Positions 1-7,321 of a stretch of 47,945 nt of DNA are shown piece by piece. The notes beneath the pieces were generated by a model. It made no database searches. It was not told the origin of the DNA and saw nothing but the letters and a program-made list of their open reading frames with translations. Position 1 is the stretch's first letter; each line of letters starts with the position of its first letter. Where the stretch lies: assembly GCA_903837355.1 (NCBI GenBank), contig CAILUI010000011.1, forward strand, positions 1 through 47,945. Direction: 5' to 3'. The translations under genes and the position numbers were made by a program. Source of the DNA: an uncultured Victivallales bacterium. Its GTDB lineage: Bacteria > Verrucomicrobiota > Lentisphaeria > Oligosphaerales > JAFGRS01.

Positions 1-1
1 T

Positions 2-1003
2 CCGCAGGGCTTCCTCGACGACCTCAAGCTGCCCGTGATCCTGGACGAGATCCAGAACGTGCCGCAGTTGTTCAACTACATCCGCTCGCGCATCGACGCT
101 GCCCCGGAGCGTTTCGGCCAATGGCTGCTGACCGGTTCGCAGGAAGCGCCGCTGATGCAGGGTGTCACCGAGTCCATGGCCGGCCGCGCGGCCGTGTTCC
201 ATCTCCTGCCGCTGTCGGCGGAGGAATCGCCGCGGGTCTCGCCGCTGCACGGCGGCTTCCCCGAGGCGCTGGCCCGGCCAGCAGCGGCAGACATCTGGTT
301 CCGGTCGTATGTACAGACCTATCTCGAACGCGACGTGCGCGCGGTTAGCTCGATCCGCGACCTGGCGACCTTCCGCCGGTTTGTCGGCCTGCTGGCGAGC
401 CGCTGCGGGCAGATGCTGAACAAGACCGACCTGGCCGCGCCGCTGGGGGTGTCCGTACCCACCATCGGGGAGTGGCTAAGTATCCTGGAGATCACCGGAC
501 AGATCCTGCTCGTCCCCCCCTTCTACGAAAACTTCGGCAAGCGCCTGGTGAAGTCTCCGAAGCTGTACTTTGCCGACGCCGGGCTGGCCTGCCACCTGTT
601 GGGAGTCGGCGGCGATAGCGCCCTCAGGGCCTCCCCTTTCCTCGGACCGGTATACGAAGGCTTCATCGCCGCCGAGATCGTCAAGCATCGCCTGAACCGC
701 GGTCAGGCGCGGGGGTTGTACTACTTCCGGGACCAACAGGGGCTGGAAGTGGATTTCGTGGTCGACGACGGCAACCGTCACCTGACGCTCATCGAGGCCA
801 AGGCCACGCGCACGCCGCTGCCCGAAGCGGCGTCGTCCCTGCGGCGGCTGGCCGGCGCCATCGCCGACTACCAAACCGCAGCGTGGCTGGTTCACGCCGG
901 ACAGGGCGGCGAGGCCCCGGCCGCGGCCCTCTGCCCCGGCGTCCGGGCCGTGGGCTGGAAGAACCTGCACCCCGTCCTGGAGAAGGCGCAAGCAAAGGGA
1001 TAG
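2..1003 (+). CDS. DUF4143-type AAA ATPase, C-terminal part (5' end outside window)
   Basis: The reading frame is open from the first bases of the window, so the start codon and the Walker A region lie upstream. The visible 333 residues begin just before a Walker B segment (VILDEIQNVP), followed by a sensor-1-like WLLTGSQE. A middle region looks like a winged helix (LAAPLGVSVPTIGEWLSILE), and the end carries YFADAGLACHLLG and EVDFVVD...LIEAKAT. The last two resemble the DUF4143 segment, in which a D...ExK core recalls PD-(D/E)XK nucleases. Proteins of this family are common, often mobile, and mostly of unknown role; some accompany toxin-antitoxin or defence loci. The family call is from the motif order. 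The first ATG/GTG codons in the visible part are internal and should not be taken as starts. Confidence 0.85.
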   Translation, partial: PQGFLDDLKLPVILDEIQNVPQLFNYIRSRIDAAPERFGQWLLTGSQEAPLMQGVTESMAGRAAVFHLLPLSAEESPRVSPLHGGFPEALARPAAADIWFRSYVQTYLERDVRAVSSIRDLATFRRFVGLLASRCGQMLNKTDLAAPLGVSVPTIGEWLSILEITGQILLVPPFYENFGKRLVKSPKLYFADAGLACHLLGVGGDSALRASPFLGPVYEGFIAAEIVKHRLNRGQARGLYYFRDQQGLEVDFVVDDGNRHLTLIEAKATRTPLPEAASSLRRLAGAIADYQTAAWLVHAGQGGEAPAAALCPGVRAVGWKNLHPVLEKAQAKG

Positions 1004-1066
1004 CAGCGGAGGAGTGGCCGCAAAGAGGCGCAAGAGGCGCAGAACGTTGAGGCGGAGGAGAGGGAG

Positions 1067-1258
1067 TGTTCAGGTGTCAGGTGTCAGGGGCAGGCGGGAG
1101 TGGTCAGGGGTCAGGGGCGGGACGGGAGTGTTCAGGTGTCAGGTGTCAGGTGTCAGGGGTCAGGTGTCAGGGGTCAGCGACCGGACTGGAGATGTCAGGC
1201 GTCAGGGGTCAAGGGCCAGGGGCAGAGCCCGAGGGGTCAGGTTTCAGGTGTCAGGGGG
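1067..1258. repeat. Degenerate GGTGTCAGG-type tandem array A
   Basis: About 190 bases are made of short units ending in TCAGG (GTGTCAGG, GGGTCAGG, TTTCAGG), broken by short GC-rich spacers. The array lies between the ATPase gene and the S23 gene. Near its right end it contains CAGGTTTCAGGTGTCAGG, the reverse complement of the unit in arrays B and C, so array A is inverted relative to them. It leaves open frames on both strands that look like low-complexity proteins; I do not regard those as genes. Confidence 0.9.
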
Positions 1259-1374
1259 CGATGCGGGAGTGATCAGCAGACAGGAGTCGGTAGTCGGATT
1301 GGGGTGCTCAGGCGTGGGCGGGATGACCAACGTTGGGATCAATGGAGTTCGGTGTTGGTATGCGGGACTCGCTG

Positions 1375-1553
1375 AAACCTGAAACCTGGTCCCCGACACC
1401 TGAAACCTGTGCTGACACCCGAAACCTGTGCTGACACCTGAAACCTGTGCTGACACCTGAAACCTGTGCTGACACCTGAAACCTGTGCTGACACCTGGTC
1501 CCCGACACCTGAGCTCTGTGCTGACACCTGACACCCGACACCCGAAACCTGTC
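1375..1553. repeat. 19-bp tandem array B upstream of the S23 gene
   Basis: Five consecutive 19-bp units, GACACCTGAAACCTGTGCT, run from 1395 to 1489; unit 2 differs by one C for T. Degenerate 7-nt variants (ACACCTG, AAACCTG, ACACCCG) lie on both sides. The array ends about 40 bases before the S23 start codon. Its orientation is opposite to array A and the same as array C. The near-identity of the units suggests recent expansion. Confidence 0.92.
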
Positions 1554-1590
1554 CACACGTTCGTCGTCGGCGATACTGGAGGTTGGAGCC

Positions 1591-2082
1591 GTGCCCGAGA
1601 AGAGCTACCTGGCCGTTGAGGACTTGGACGTCTATCGGCGGCTGTGCCAGTTGCACATCGACGTCTGCGACCTGAGCCATCGCTGGCCGCAGGAGGAGCG
1701 CTACGAACTCGGGTCTCAGGCCAGGCGCTCCTCGAACAGCTCTCCCGCGCAGCTCGCCGAGAAGAACGATGACCGCCATGTCCGCAACAAGGTGGAGGGC
1801 GTGAACCGCAGCCGAGGCGAAGCGGGGGAAACGATCCACCACCTGTTCATGGCCAGACTCAAAGGCTATATCACACAGGAGGCGTACCTCGCGCTTCGGG
1901 ACCGGTACAAGGAATGCATCCGTATGCTCAACGGCCTGGAACGGGTCCTCGAACGCAAACTGCCCGCCGCCGACCGTCGTTGGGAGATGGAGGAGCCAAA
2001 GGCGGATTACGCGACCGACCCCGAGGCCTGCCCCGCCGGCTGGCCCCCGGCACCCGACGCCTTCCTGACACCTGACACCTGA
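1591..2082 (+). CDS. S23/IVP-type four-helix-bundle protein embedded in repeat arrays
   Basis: The 163-residue product resembles the four-helix-bundle family first seen in 23S rRNA intervening sequences, which also includes the Avd accessory proteins of diversity-generating retroelements. Matching segments are EDLDVYRRLCQLHIDVCDLS, RWPQEERYELGSQARRSSNS, a long central helix around HVRNKVEGVNRSRGEAGETIHH, and YLALRDRYKECIRMLNGLERVLERKL. The GTG start follows a GGAG-containing leader. No reverse transcriptase or template repeat is nearby, so it is not part of a recognisable DGR. The last residues (FLTPDT) and the TGA stop are encoded by the first units of array C, so the gene runs into the repeats. 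The molecular role of free-standing members of this family is unknown. Confidence 0.85.
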   Translation: MPEKSYLAVEDLDVYRRLCQLHIDVCDLSHRWPQEERYELGSQARRSSNSSPAQLAEKNDDRHVRNKVEGVNRSRGEAGETIHHLFMARLKGYITQEAYLALRDRYKECIRMLNGLERVLERKLPAADRRWEMEEPKADYATDPEACPAGWPPAPDAFLTPDT

Positions 2083-2276
2083 ACCCTGAAACCTGTCCCC
2101 CGTTCCCCTGACACCTGAAACCCGGAACCTGACACCTGAACACTGAACCCTGAAACCTGTCCCCTGTTCCCCTGACACCCGAAACCCGACACCTGAACAC
2201 TGAAGCCCGTCCCCCCTGACACCTGAAACCTGTCCCCCGTTCCCCTGACACCCGAAACCTGACACCTGACACCTGG
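2064..2276. repeat. Degenerate CCTGACACCTGAAACC array C between the S23 gene and hsdM
   Basis: The array consists of 7-nt-like units (ACACCTG, AAACCTG, AACCCTG). A higher-order block of about 29 nt joining CTGAAACCTGTCCCC to GTTCCCCTGACAC is repeated three times, starting near 2086, 2150 and 2223. Its first units supply the S23 stop codon. Its last unit ends 10 bases before the hsdM ATG, leaving no obvious Shine-Dalgarno sequence for hsdM. Orientation matches array B. Confidence 0.92.
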
Positions 2277-2286
2277 ATCCCCCCTA

Positions 2287-3723
2287 ATGTCCGATATCGT
2301 CCAGAAACTCTGGGGCTTCTGCCACACCCTGCGCCACGACGGCGTAGACTACGGCGACTACATCGAGCAGCTCACCTACCTGCTCTTCCTCAAGATGGCC
2401 GATGAGCGCGCCGCCGCTGTCCCCGCGGGCTGCGACTGGGCCAGTCTCAAGGCTCTTTCCGGCACCGCCCTCACCGACCACTATGCCGGCATCCTGCGCA
2501 ACCTGCGTGACGCCGGCGGCCTGCTCGCCGATATCTTCGCCCAGGCCACGCCGCGCTTCAACAACCCGGTCAACCTCAAGCGCGTCATCGCCATGATCGA
2601 CGAGGAAGACTGGTCGGCCATGGACGTCGACGTCAAGGGCGCCGCCTTCGAGGGCCTGCTCGAAAAGGCCGCCAGCGAGGGCAAGAAGGGCGCCGGCCAG
2701 TACTTCACCCCCCGCGTGCTCATCCAGTCCATCGTGCGGGTCATGAAGCCCGATCCGCGCCTGCCACACGGCAGGCAAGCGGCCGGGTATGAGTTCACTG
2801 TCTGCGATCCGGCGTGCGGGACCGGCGGTTTCCTCGTCTGCGCCTGGGAGTGGCTCCTGGCCGCGAGCGGCGGCGCCCTCGGCCGCGACGAGGCCCGGCG
2901 CATCCGCACCGCGACCTATCACGGTCAGGACCTCGTAGCCCGCCCGCGCCGCCTGGCCCTGATGAACCTCTTCCTGCACGGCGTCGAACCCCACATCGCC
3001 CTCGGCGACACCATCTACGAGCCCGACCGCGGCGAGCGCTTCGACGTGGTGCTGACCAACCCGCCCTTCGGCACCAAGGGCGCCAACCAGGCCCCCGACC
3101 GCGACGACTTCACCATCGAGACCAGCAACAAGCAGCTCAACTTCGTCCAGCACGTGGCCAACAGCCTCAAGCCCGGCGGTCGCGCCGCCATGGTCCTGCC
3201 CGACAACTGCCTGTTCGAGGGCAAGGCCGGCGAAGTCTTCCAGATCCTCATGCAGGATTGTGACCTGCACACCGTGCTGCGCCTGCCGCGCGGCACCTTC
3301 ACCCCCTACAGCCAGGGCGTGAAGGCCAACGTCATCTTCTTTCGCAAGGGCCTGCCCACCGAACACGTCTGGATCTTCGACGCGCGCTCCAATGTCCCCG
3401 GCATCACCAAGAAGGACCGGCCGCTGGCGGCGCCGCACTTCGCCGAGTTCGAGGCCGTCTACGGCAACGACCCCAACGGCCGCAGCCCCCGCACCGACAC
3501 CGGCGACAACGGCCGTTTCCGCCGCTTCACGGTTGCGGATATCGCAGCCCGTGACTACAAGCTCGACATCACCTGGCTCAAGGACGACTCGCTCGAGGAC
3601 AGCGATGACCTCCCCGAGCCCCAGGACCTCGCCGGTGCCGCCATCACCGAACTCGAAGCCGTGATCGCCGACCTCCGCGACATCGTTGCCCTCGTCGAGA
3701 AGGAGGAGGGCGTGGAGTCATGA
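2287..3723 (+). CDS. hsdM: Type I restriction-modification DNA methyltransferase subunit (HsdM)
   Basis: This is the N6-adenine methyltransferase subunit of a type I R-M enzyme, acting with HsdS to methylate the recognition site. The 478 residues are a normal length. An N-terminal helical HsdM region (MSDIVQKLWGFCHTLRHDG) is followed by GQYFTPR, the SAM-binding motif DPACGTGGF starting at D174, and the catalytic NPPF at residues 258-261. The gene overlaps hsdS by four bases (ATGA). The sequence just upstream is repeat array C rather than a normal leader, and I see no ribosome-binding site. Either the original leader has been displaced or translation starts weakly. The enzyme appears intact. 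Its HsdR partner lies about 10 kb downstream, beyond an insertion of other genes. Confidence 0.97.
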   Translation: MSDIVQKLWGFCHTLRHDGVDYGDYIEQLTYLLFLKMADERAAAVPAGCDWASLKALSGTALTDHYAGILRNLRDAGGLLADIFAQATPRFNNPVNLKRVIAMIDEEDWSAMDVDVKGAAFEGLLEKAASEGKKGAGQYFTPRVLIQSIVRVMKPDPRLPHGRQAAGYEFTVCDPACGTGGFLVCAWEWLLAASGGALGRDEARRIRTATYHGQDLVARPRRLALMNLFLHGVEPHIALGDTIYEPDRGERFDVVLTNPPFGTKGANQAPDRDDFTIETSNKQLNFVQHVANSLKPGGRAAMVLPDNCLFEGKAGEVFQILMQDCDLHTVLRLPRGTFTPYSQGVKANVIFFRKGLPTEHVWIFDARSNVPGITKKDRPLAAPHFAEFEAVYGNDPNGRSPRTDTGDNGRFRRFTVADIAARDYKLDITWLKDDSLEDSDDLPEPQDLAGAAITELEAVIADLRDIVALVEKEEGVES

Positions 3724-5240
3724 GCGAGGAACTGCCAGAAGGATGGGCGACTGCAAGGCTGGGTGAGTTGGCGGTGATCAACCCACGACACCCCAAGGGG
3801 CTGGACGACACCATGCCCGTTACGTTCGCGCCGATGGCGGCGCTGAGCGAGTCCGAGCCCGGCATCCAGGTCCACGAAGAGCGGCCGCTGGGCCTGGTCC
3901 GCAAGGGCTTCACGCACTTCGCCGAGGGCGATGTCCTGTTCGCCAAGATCACGCCCTGCATGGAGAACGGCAAGGGCGCGGTGGCGAGCGGACTCCGCAA
4001 CGGACTCGGGTGTGGAACTACTGAACTCCACGTGGTCCGCCCACTCGCCGGAATCGACGCCCATTACGTCTACCATTTCCTGGCGCAGCCTTCAGTACGC
4101 CGTGCCGCGAAAGAGAACTTCACGGGTACCGCTGGCCAGGCCCGTGTCCCCACAAGCTTCATCGAGGGACTCGAGTTCCCCCTGCCGCCCCTCGCCGAGC
4201 AACGGCGGATTGTGGCCAAGCTGGAGGCGCTGCTGGGCAAGGTAGACGCCTGCCAGAGGCGCCTGGCGAAGATCCCCGCCCTCCTCAAGCGCTTCCGCCA
4301 ATCCGTCCTCGCCGCCGCCTGCTCCGGCCGCCTCACCGCCGACTGGCGGGAGGCCTGCCCCGATGCCCGGTTCGTAGTCCCGCCTTCAGGCGGTCCGAAG
4401 GCCAGAGGTGGACCGCGTGAACGCGTAGCTACAAACCAGAACGCCGAGGCGGACCAAGTCATGTCGGATGTCCCAAACGCGTGGCAGGTCACCCGCCTAG
4501 GCGAACTGACCGCCCTGGTGACCAGTGGCTCCCGCGGTTGGGCCGAGTACTACGCTGACTCCGGATCCATCTTCATCCGGGCGCAGAACATCAGCACGGA
4601 CGCCCTCGATCTGGGTGATGTCGCGTATGTTCAGTTGCCACAGCGCGCCGAGGGACTGAGAACCAGGGTGCGTCGAGACGATATCCTTGTCACGATCACG
4701 GGGGCCAACGTCACCAAGTCAGCACTGGTCAGGGGCGAGATCGCAGACGCTTACGTCAGCCAGCACGTCGCGCTCGTGCGGCTTGTGGACCCGAGCAACG
4801 CGCCCTTTCTCTTCCTCTGGATCATCAGCCCATCGCAGGGAAGAAGACAATTGCTGGCGGCAGCCTACGGACAGGGAAAGCCGGGGCTCAACCTGGGCAA
4901 CATCCAGGATGTGGTCTGTGCTCTTCCTCCCCTCCCCGAACAACGCGAAATCGTCCGCCGGGCGGAATCCCTCTTCGCCCTGGCCGACCGCATCGAGGCG
5001 CGCTTCGCGGAGGCCAAGGCCCAGGTCGACCGCCTGACCCAGGCCCTCCTCGCCAAAGCCTTCCGCGGCGAACTCGTCCCCCAGGACCCCAACGACGAAC
5101 CGGCCAGCGCTCTACTGGAGCGGGTGGGAGCCCAGAGCCAACGGCCGCCACCGCGGCGGACCCGGTCCTGCGAGGAGAGATCAGCCGGTTGCGCGCCGCG
5201 TCTGCCCGCAACGTCAGCCCCGCCCGTCAGGAATCGTTAG
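3720..5240 (+). CDS. hsdS: Type I restriction-modification specificity subunit (HsdS)
   Basis: HsdS recognises the bipartite DNA target and bridges the HsdM and HsdR subunits. The 506-residue protein has the expected two target-recognition domains. The first starts at LPEGWATARLGEL and ends in the conserved LPPLAEQRRIVAKLEALL helix near residue 153. The second starts near residue 250 (NAWQVTRLGELTALVTSGS) and ends in LPPLPEQREIVRRAESLF near residue 402, followed by AFRGELVPQDPNDEPASALLER. Between the halves, residues about 217-239 are encoded by a REP-like palindrome whose length (69 nt) preserves the frame. An in-frame ATG at 4461 follows the palindrome but has no clear ribosome-binding site. 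The gene is translationally coupled to hsdM. Confidence 0.96.
   Translation: MSEELPEGWATARLGELAVINPRHPKGLDDTMPVTFAPMAALSESEPGIQVHEERPLGLVRKGFTHFAEGDVLFAKITPCMENGKGAVASGLRNGLGCGTTELHVVRPLAGIDAHYVYHFLAQPSVRRAAKENFTGTAGQARVPTSFIEGLEFPLPPLAEQRRIVAKLEALLGKVDACQRRLAKIPALLKRFRQSVLAAACSGRLTADWREACPDARFVVPPSGGPKARGGPRERVATNQNAEADQVMSDVPNAWQVTRLGELTALVTSGSRGWAEYYADSGSIFIRAQNISTDALDLGDVAYVQLPQRAEGLRTRVRRDDILVTITGANVTKSALVRGEIADAYVSQHVALVRLVDPSNAPFLFLWIISPSQGRRQLLAAAYGQGKPGLNLGNIQDVVCALPPLPEQREIVRRAESLFALADRIEARFAEAKAQVDRLTQALLAKAFRGELVPQDPNDEPASALLERVGAQSQRPPPRRTRSCEERSAGCAPRLPATSAPPVRNR
4369..4437. repeat. REP-like palindromic element inserted in frame in hsdS
   Basis: Two 28-nt arms (4369-4396 and 4410-4437) are inverted copies matching at 23 of 28 positions, separated by 13 nt. 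Each arm contains its own small hairpin: CCGCCTTCAGGCGG in the left arm and CGCGTGAACGCG in the right. The outer ends begin GGTTCGTAG and finish CTACAAACC. The total of 69 nt is a multiple of three, so hsdS stays open and reads VVPPSGG...RVATNQ here. Nested-hairpin elements of this kind are typical of REP/BIME sequences mobilised by RAYT transposases. No RAYT gene is present in the window. Confidence 0.85.
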
Positions 5241-5257
5241 CCCCAAGGAGCAACTGA

Positions 5258-7321
5258 GTGAAGATCGACTCCATAACCATCCGTGGTTTCCGTTGCTTCG
5301 ACGGTGCGGGACAAACCATTCGTCTGGATGACCTCACCTGCTTCGTCGGGCCGAACGCCTCAGGCAAGACTGCTGCCATGGTGGCGCTGGCGCGGGTGTT
5401 CGGCGAGTCCAAGGCCCAACGCCAGATCGCGCCGTCCGACTTCCACCTCGCCTCGGGCGAAGAGCTCAGGGCAGCGCCAACCCGCACGCTGCTCATCGAG
5501 TGCCGTCTGGGGTTCCCCGAGCTTGAGGACGGCCACGGAGATGGATCGCCAGCGGTGTCAGAGGTGTTCAACCAGATGGCGATCGACGAGCCCGGGGGAA
5601 CGCCCTACTGCCGCGTCCGACTTGACGCCAAATGGACGGACGACGGGACTTCGACCGGTGATGTTGAGCAATCCGTTTCATGGATAGTGACCAGTTCGGA
5701 CGATCCCAAGATAATTGAGGACGGGCACCGCCGCCCAGTCCAGCCTGGGGATCGCGGCAAGGTCCGCGTCGTCTACGTGCCAGCCACCCGTGACCCCGAC
5801 CAGCAGATCCGGGGAACGACCGCAACCACCTTCGGTCGGTTGCTCAACGCGCTCTCATGGAACGGAGCGGACAAGACCATCAAGGAGGAACTACAGGGAC
5901 TGCAACGCCAAGTTGCTGCACTTCCCGGCGTCCAGGCTATGAATACACACGTCCAGACGGCGTGGCATGGCTTCTACGACGGCCGCATAGCACGCGAGGT
6001 GGCATTCCAGGCGCTTGAGGAAGACCCGGCTGCGCTACTGAGACACATCGTCCCGACCTTCCGGCCCGGAGAGGACGGGCGCACGATGGTGGCGGCCGAA
6101 CTGAGCGACGGCCTTCGGTCGCTGTTCTCACTATCCCTTTCCCTGGGCCTCTATCGTATCGAGAAGCTCCTGAAATCCGCAGCGCCGACTTCGGGTTTCA
6201 AGCCCGAGGTTGGCGACGGCCTGCCCTCTCTGACGGTGTTTGCGGTCGAAGAGCCCGAAAACCATCTCTCTCCCCACTACTTGGGTCGTGTCGTGGCGGA
6301 GTTGTCTGGCATCGCCGACGACGACCAGGCGCAAGTCGTACTGTCGAGCCACTCACCCTCGATCCTTGGTCGAGTCGAACCCGACGCCGTCCGCTACTTC
6401 CTTGGGCATGAGCAGACGCGAGCAACAGGGGTGAAGCCCATACCACTTCCGGAGGACATTACGGATGAGGCGTTCAAGTACGTTCGTGAAGCCATCCGCG
6501 GCTTCCCGGAGCTCTACTTCTCTCGCCTTGTGATCCTAGGCGAAGGTGCGTCCGAAGAGGTGGTTCTACGACGGCTTCTTGCCGCAAGTGGCACCCCGCT
6601 TGATAGACACTTCATCTCGGTTGTCCCTCTCGGCGGACGACATGTGAACCATTTCTGGCGGCTGCTTCACGGGCTCGGGATTCCGTTTCTGACCTTGCTC
6701 GATCTTGACCGGGAAAAAGAAGGGGCGGGTTGGGGTCGCATTCAGTATGTCCGCGACCAGCTCGTGGCCCGGTTTGGGGCGGGGCACAAGGCGCTGGAGT
6801 TTTCGTGCGGCGGTGGCAAGACCGGGCGGCTTGATGATCAGGTATGGGACAACCTCGGAGGGAAGCTCGATACCGATACAAAGACCATGGAGGTCTGGCT
6901 GGGGTATTTCCAGAGCAGGTTCGACGTCTTCTTCTCGTCTCCCCTTGACCTCGACCTGGCCATGCTGGAAGCGTTCCCCGTGGCGTACAGGGGGCTGGCA
7001 GTACCACCGAGGAGGGGACCACAGTTGCCTACGGCAGGTACCCTCGAGTACAATGCGCGTGTGACCGAGAGGATGAATCAGGTGCTGGCGGCCGATCCCT
7101 CTCATCCCCCGGCCGGGCTGGGATCGACCTACACACCGGACCAACAGGCGCTCTTCGCCTGGTACAAGTACTTATTCGTGGACGACTCCAAACCTGTGAC
7201 CCACATGCGTGCGCTGTTGGCGATCAGTGACACAGAGTTTGTGGGCAAGGCTCCGGCAGTGCTGACCCAGCTTGTCCAACGAGCCCGCGGCCTTGTTGCT
7301 TGTGACGACGGGCCCTTCTGA
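5258..7321 (+). CDS. gajA: OLD-family ATPase-TOPRIM endonuclease, Gabija GajA-like
   Basis: Gabija's GajA is an ABC-type ATPase fused to a TOPRIM nuclease that cuts DNA when nucleotide pools fall. The 687-residue product shows the whole set: Walker A GPNASGKT with K37, the signature-like AAELSDGLRSLF, Walker B VFAVEEPEN around E331-E334, and the switch histidine in LSSHSPS. The TOPRIM segment follows, with VILGEGASEE (E429) and LLDLDREKEG (D482, D484). All catalytic acids I expect are present. The GTG start follows AAGGAG at 5245-5250. The stop overlaps the helicase start by one base, which fits the two-gene Gabija arrangement. The length exceeds that of the prototype (about 580 residues), mainly C-terminally. 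A free-standing class 2 OLD nuclease role is the alternative. Confidence 0.85.
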   Translation: MKIDSITIRGFRCFDGAGQTIRLDDLTCFVGPNASGKTAAMVALARVFGESKAQRQIAPSDFHLASGEELRAAPTRTLLIECRLGFPELEDGHGDGSPAVSEVFNQMAIDEPGGTPYCRVRLDAKWTDDGTSTGDVEQSVSWIVTSSDDPKIIEDGHRRPVQPGDRGKVRVVYVPATRDPDQQIRGTTATTFGRLLNALSWNGADKTIKEELQGLQRQVAALPGVQAMNTHVQTAWHGFYDGRIAREVAFQALEEDPAALLRHIVPTFRPGEDGRTMVAAELSDGLRSLFSLSLSLGLYRIEKLLKSAAPTSGFKPEVGDGLPSLTVFAVEEPENHLSPHYLGRVVAELSGIADDDQAQVVLSSHSPSILGRVEPDAVRYFLGHEQTRATGVKPIPLPEDITDEAFKYVREAIRGFPELYFSRLVILGEGASEEVVLRRLLAASGTPLDRHFISVVPLGGRHVNHFWRLLHGLGIPFLTLLDLDREKEGAGWGRIQYVRDQLVARFGAGHKALEFSCGGGKTGRLDDQVWDNLGGKLDTDTKTMEVWLGYFQSRFDVFFSSPLDLDLAMLEAFPVAYRGLAVPPRRGPQLPTAGTLEYNARVTERMNQVLAADPSHPPAGLGSTYTPDQQALFAWYKYLFVDDSKPVTHMRALLAISDTEFVGKAPAVLTQLVQRARGLVACDDGPF

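Noticed and set aside
1014..1590. Several long open frames on both strands across repeat arrays A and B
   Set aside because: They are translations of tandem repeats (VSGVRCQ-like peptides) with no independent coding signal.
1591..2082. Avd of a diversity-generating retroelement
   Set aside because: The fold family fits, but there is no reverse transcriptase, template repeat or variable repeat in the window.
1067..2276. CRISPR array
   Set aside because: Repeats are 7-19 nt, contiguous and degenerate, without unique spacers of constant length, and no cas genes are present.
1928..2327. Minus-strand open frames over array C
   Set aside because: Same repeat artefact; they overlap the S23 gene and the hsdM start.
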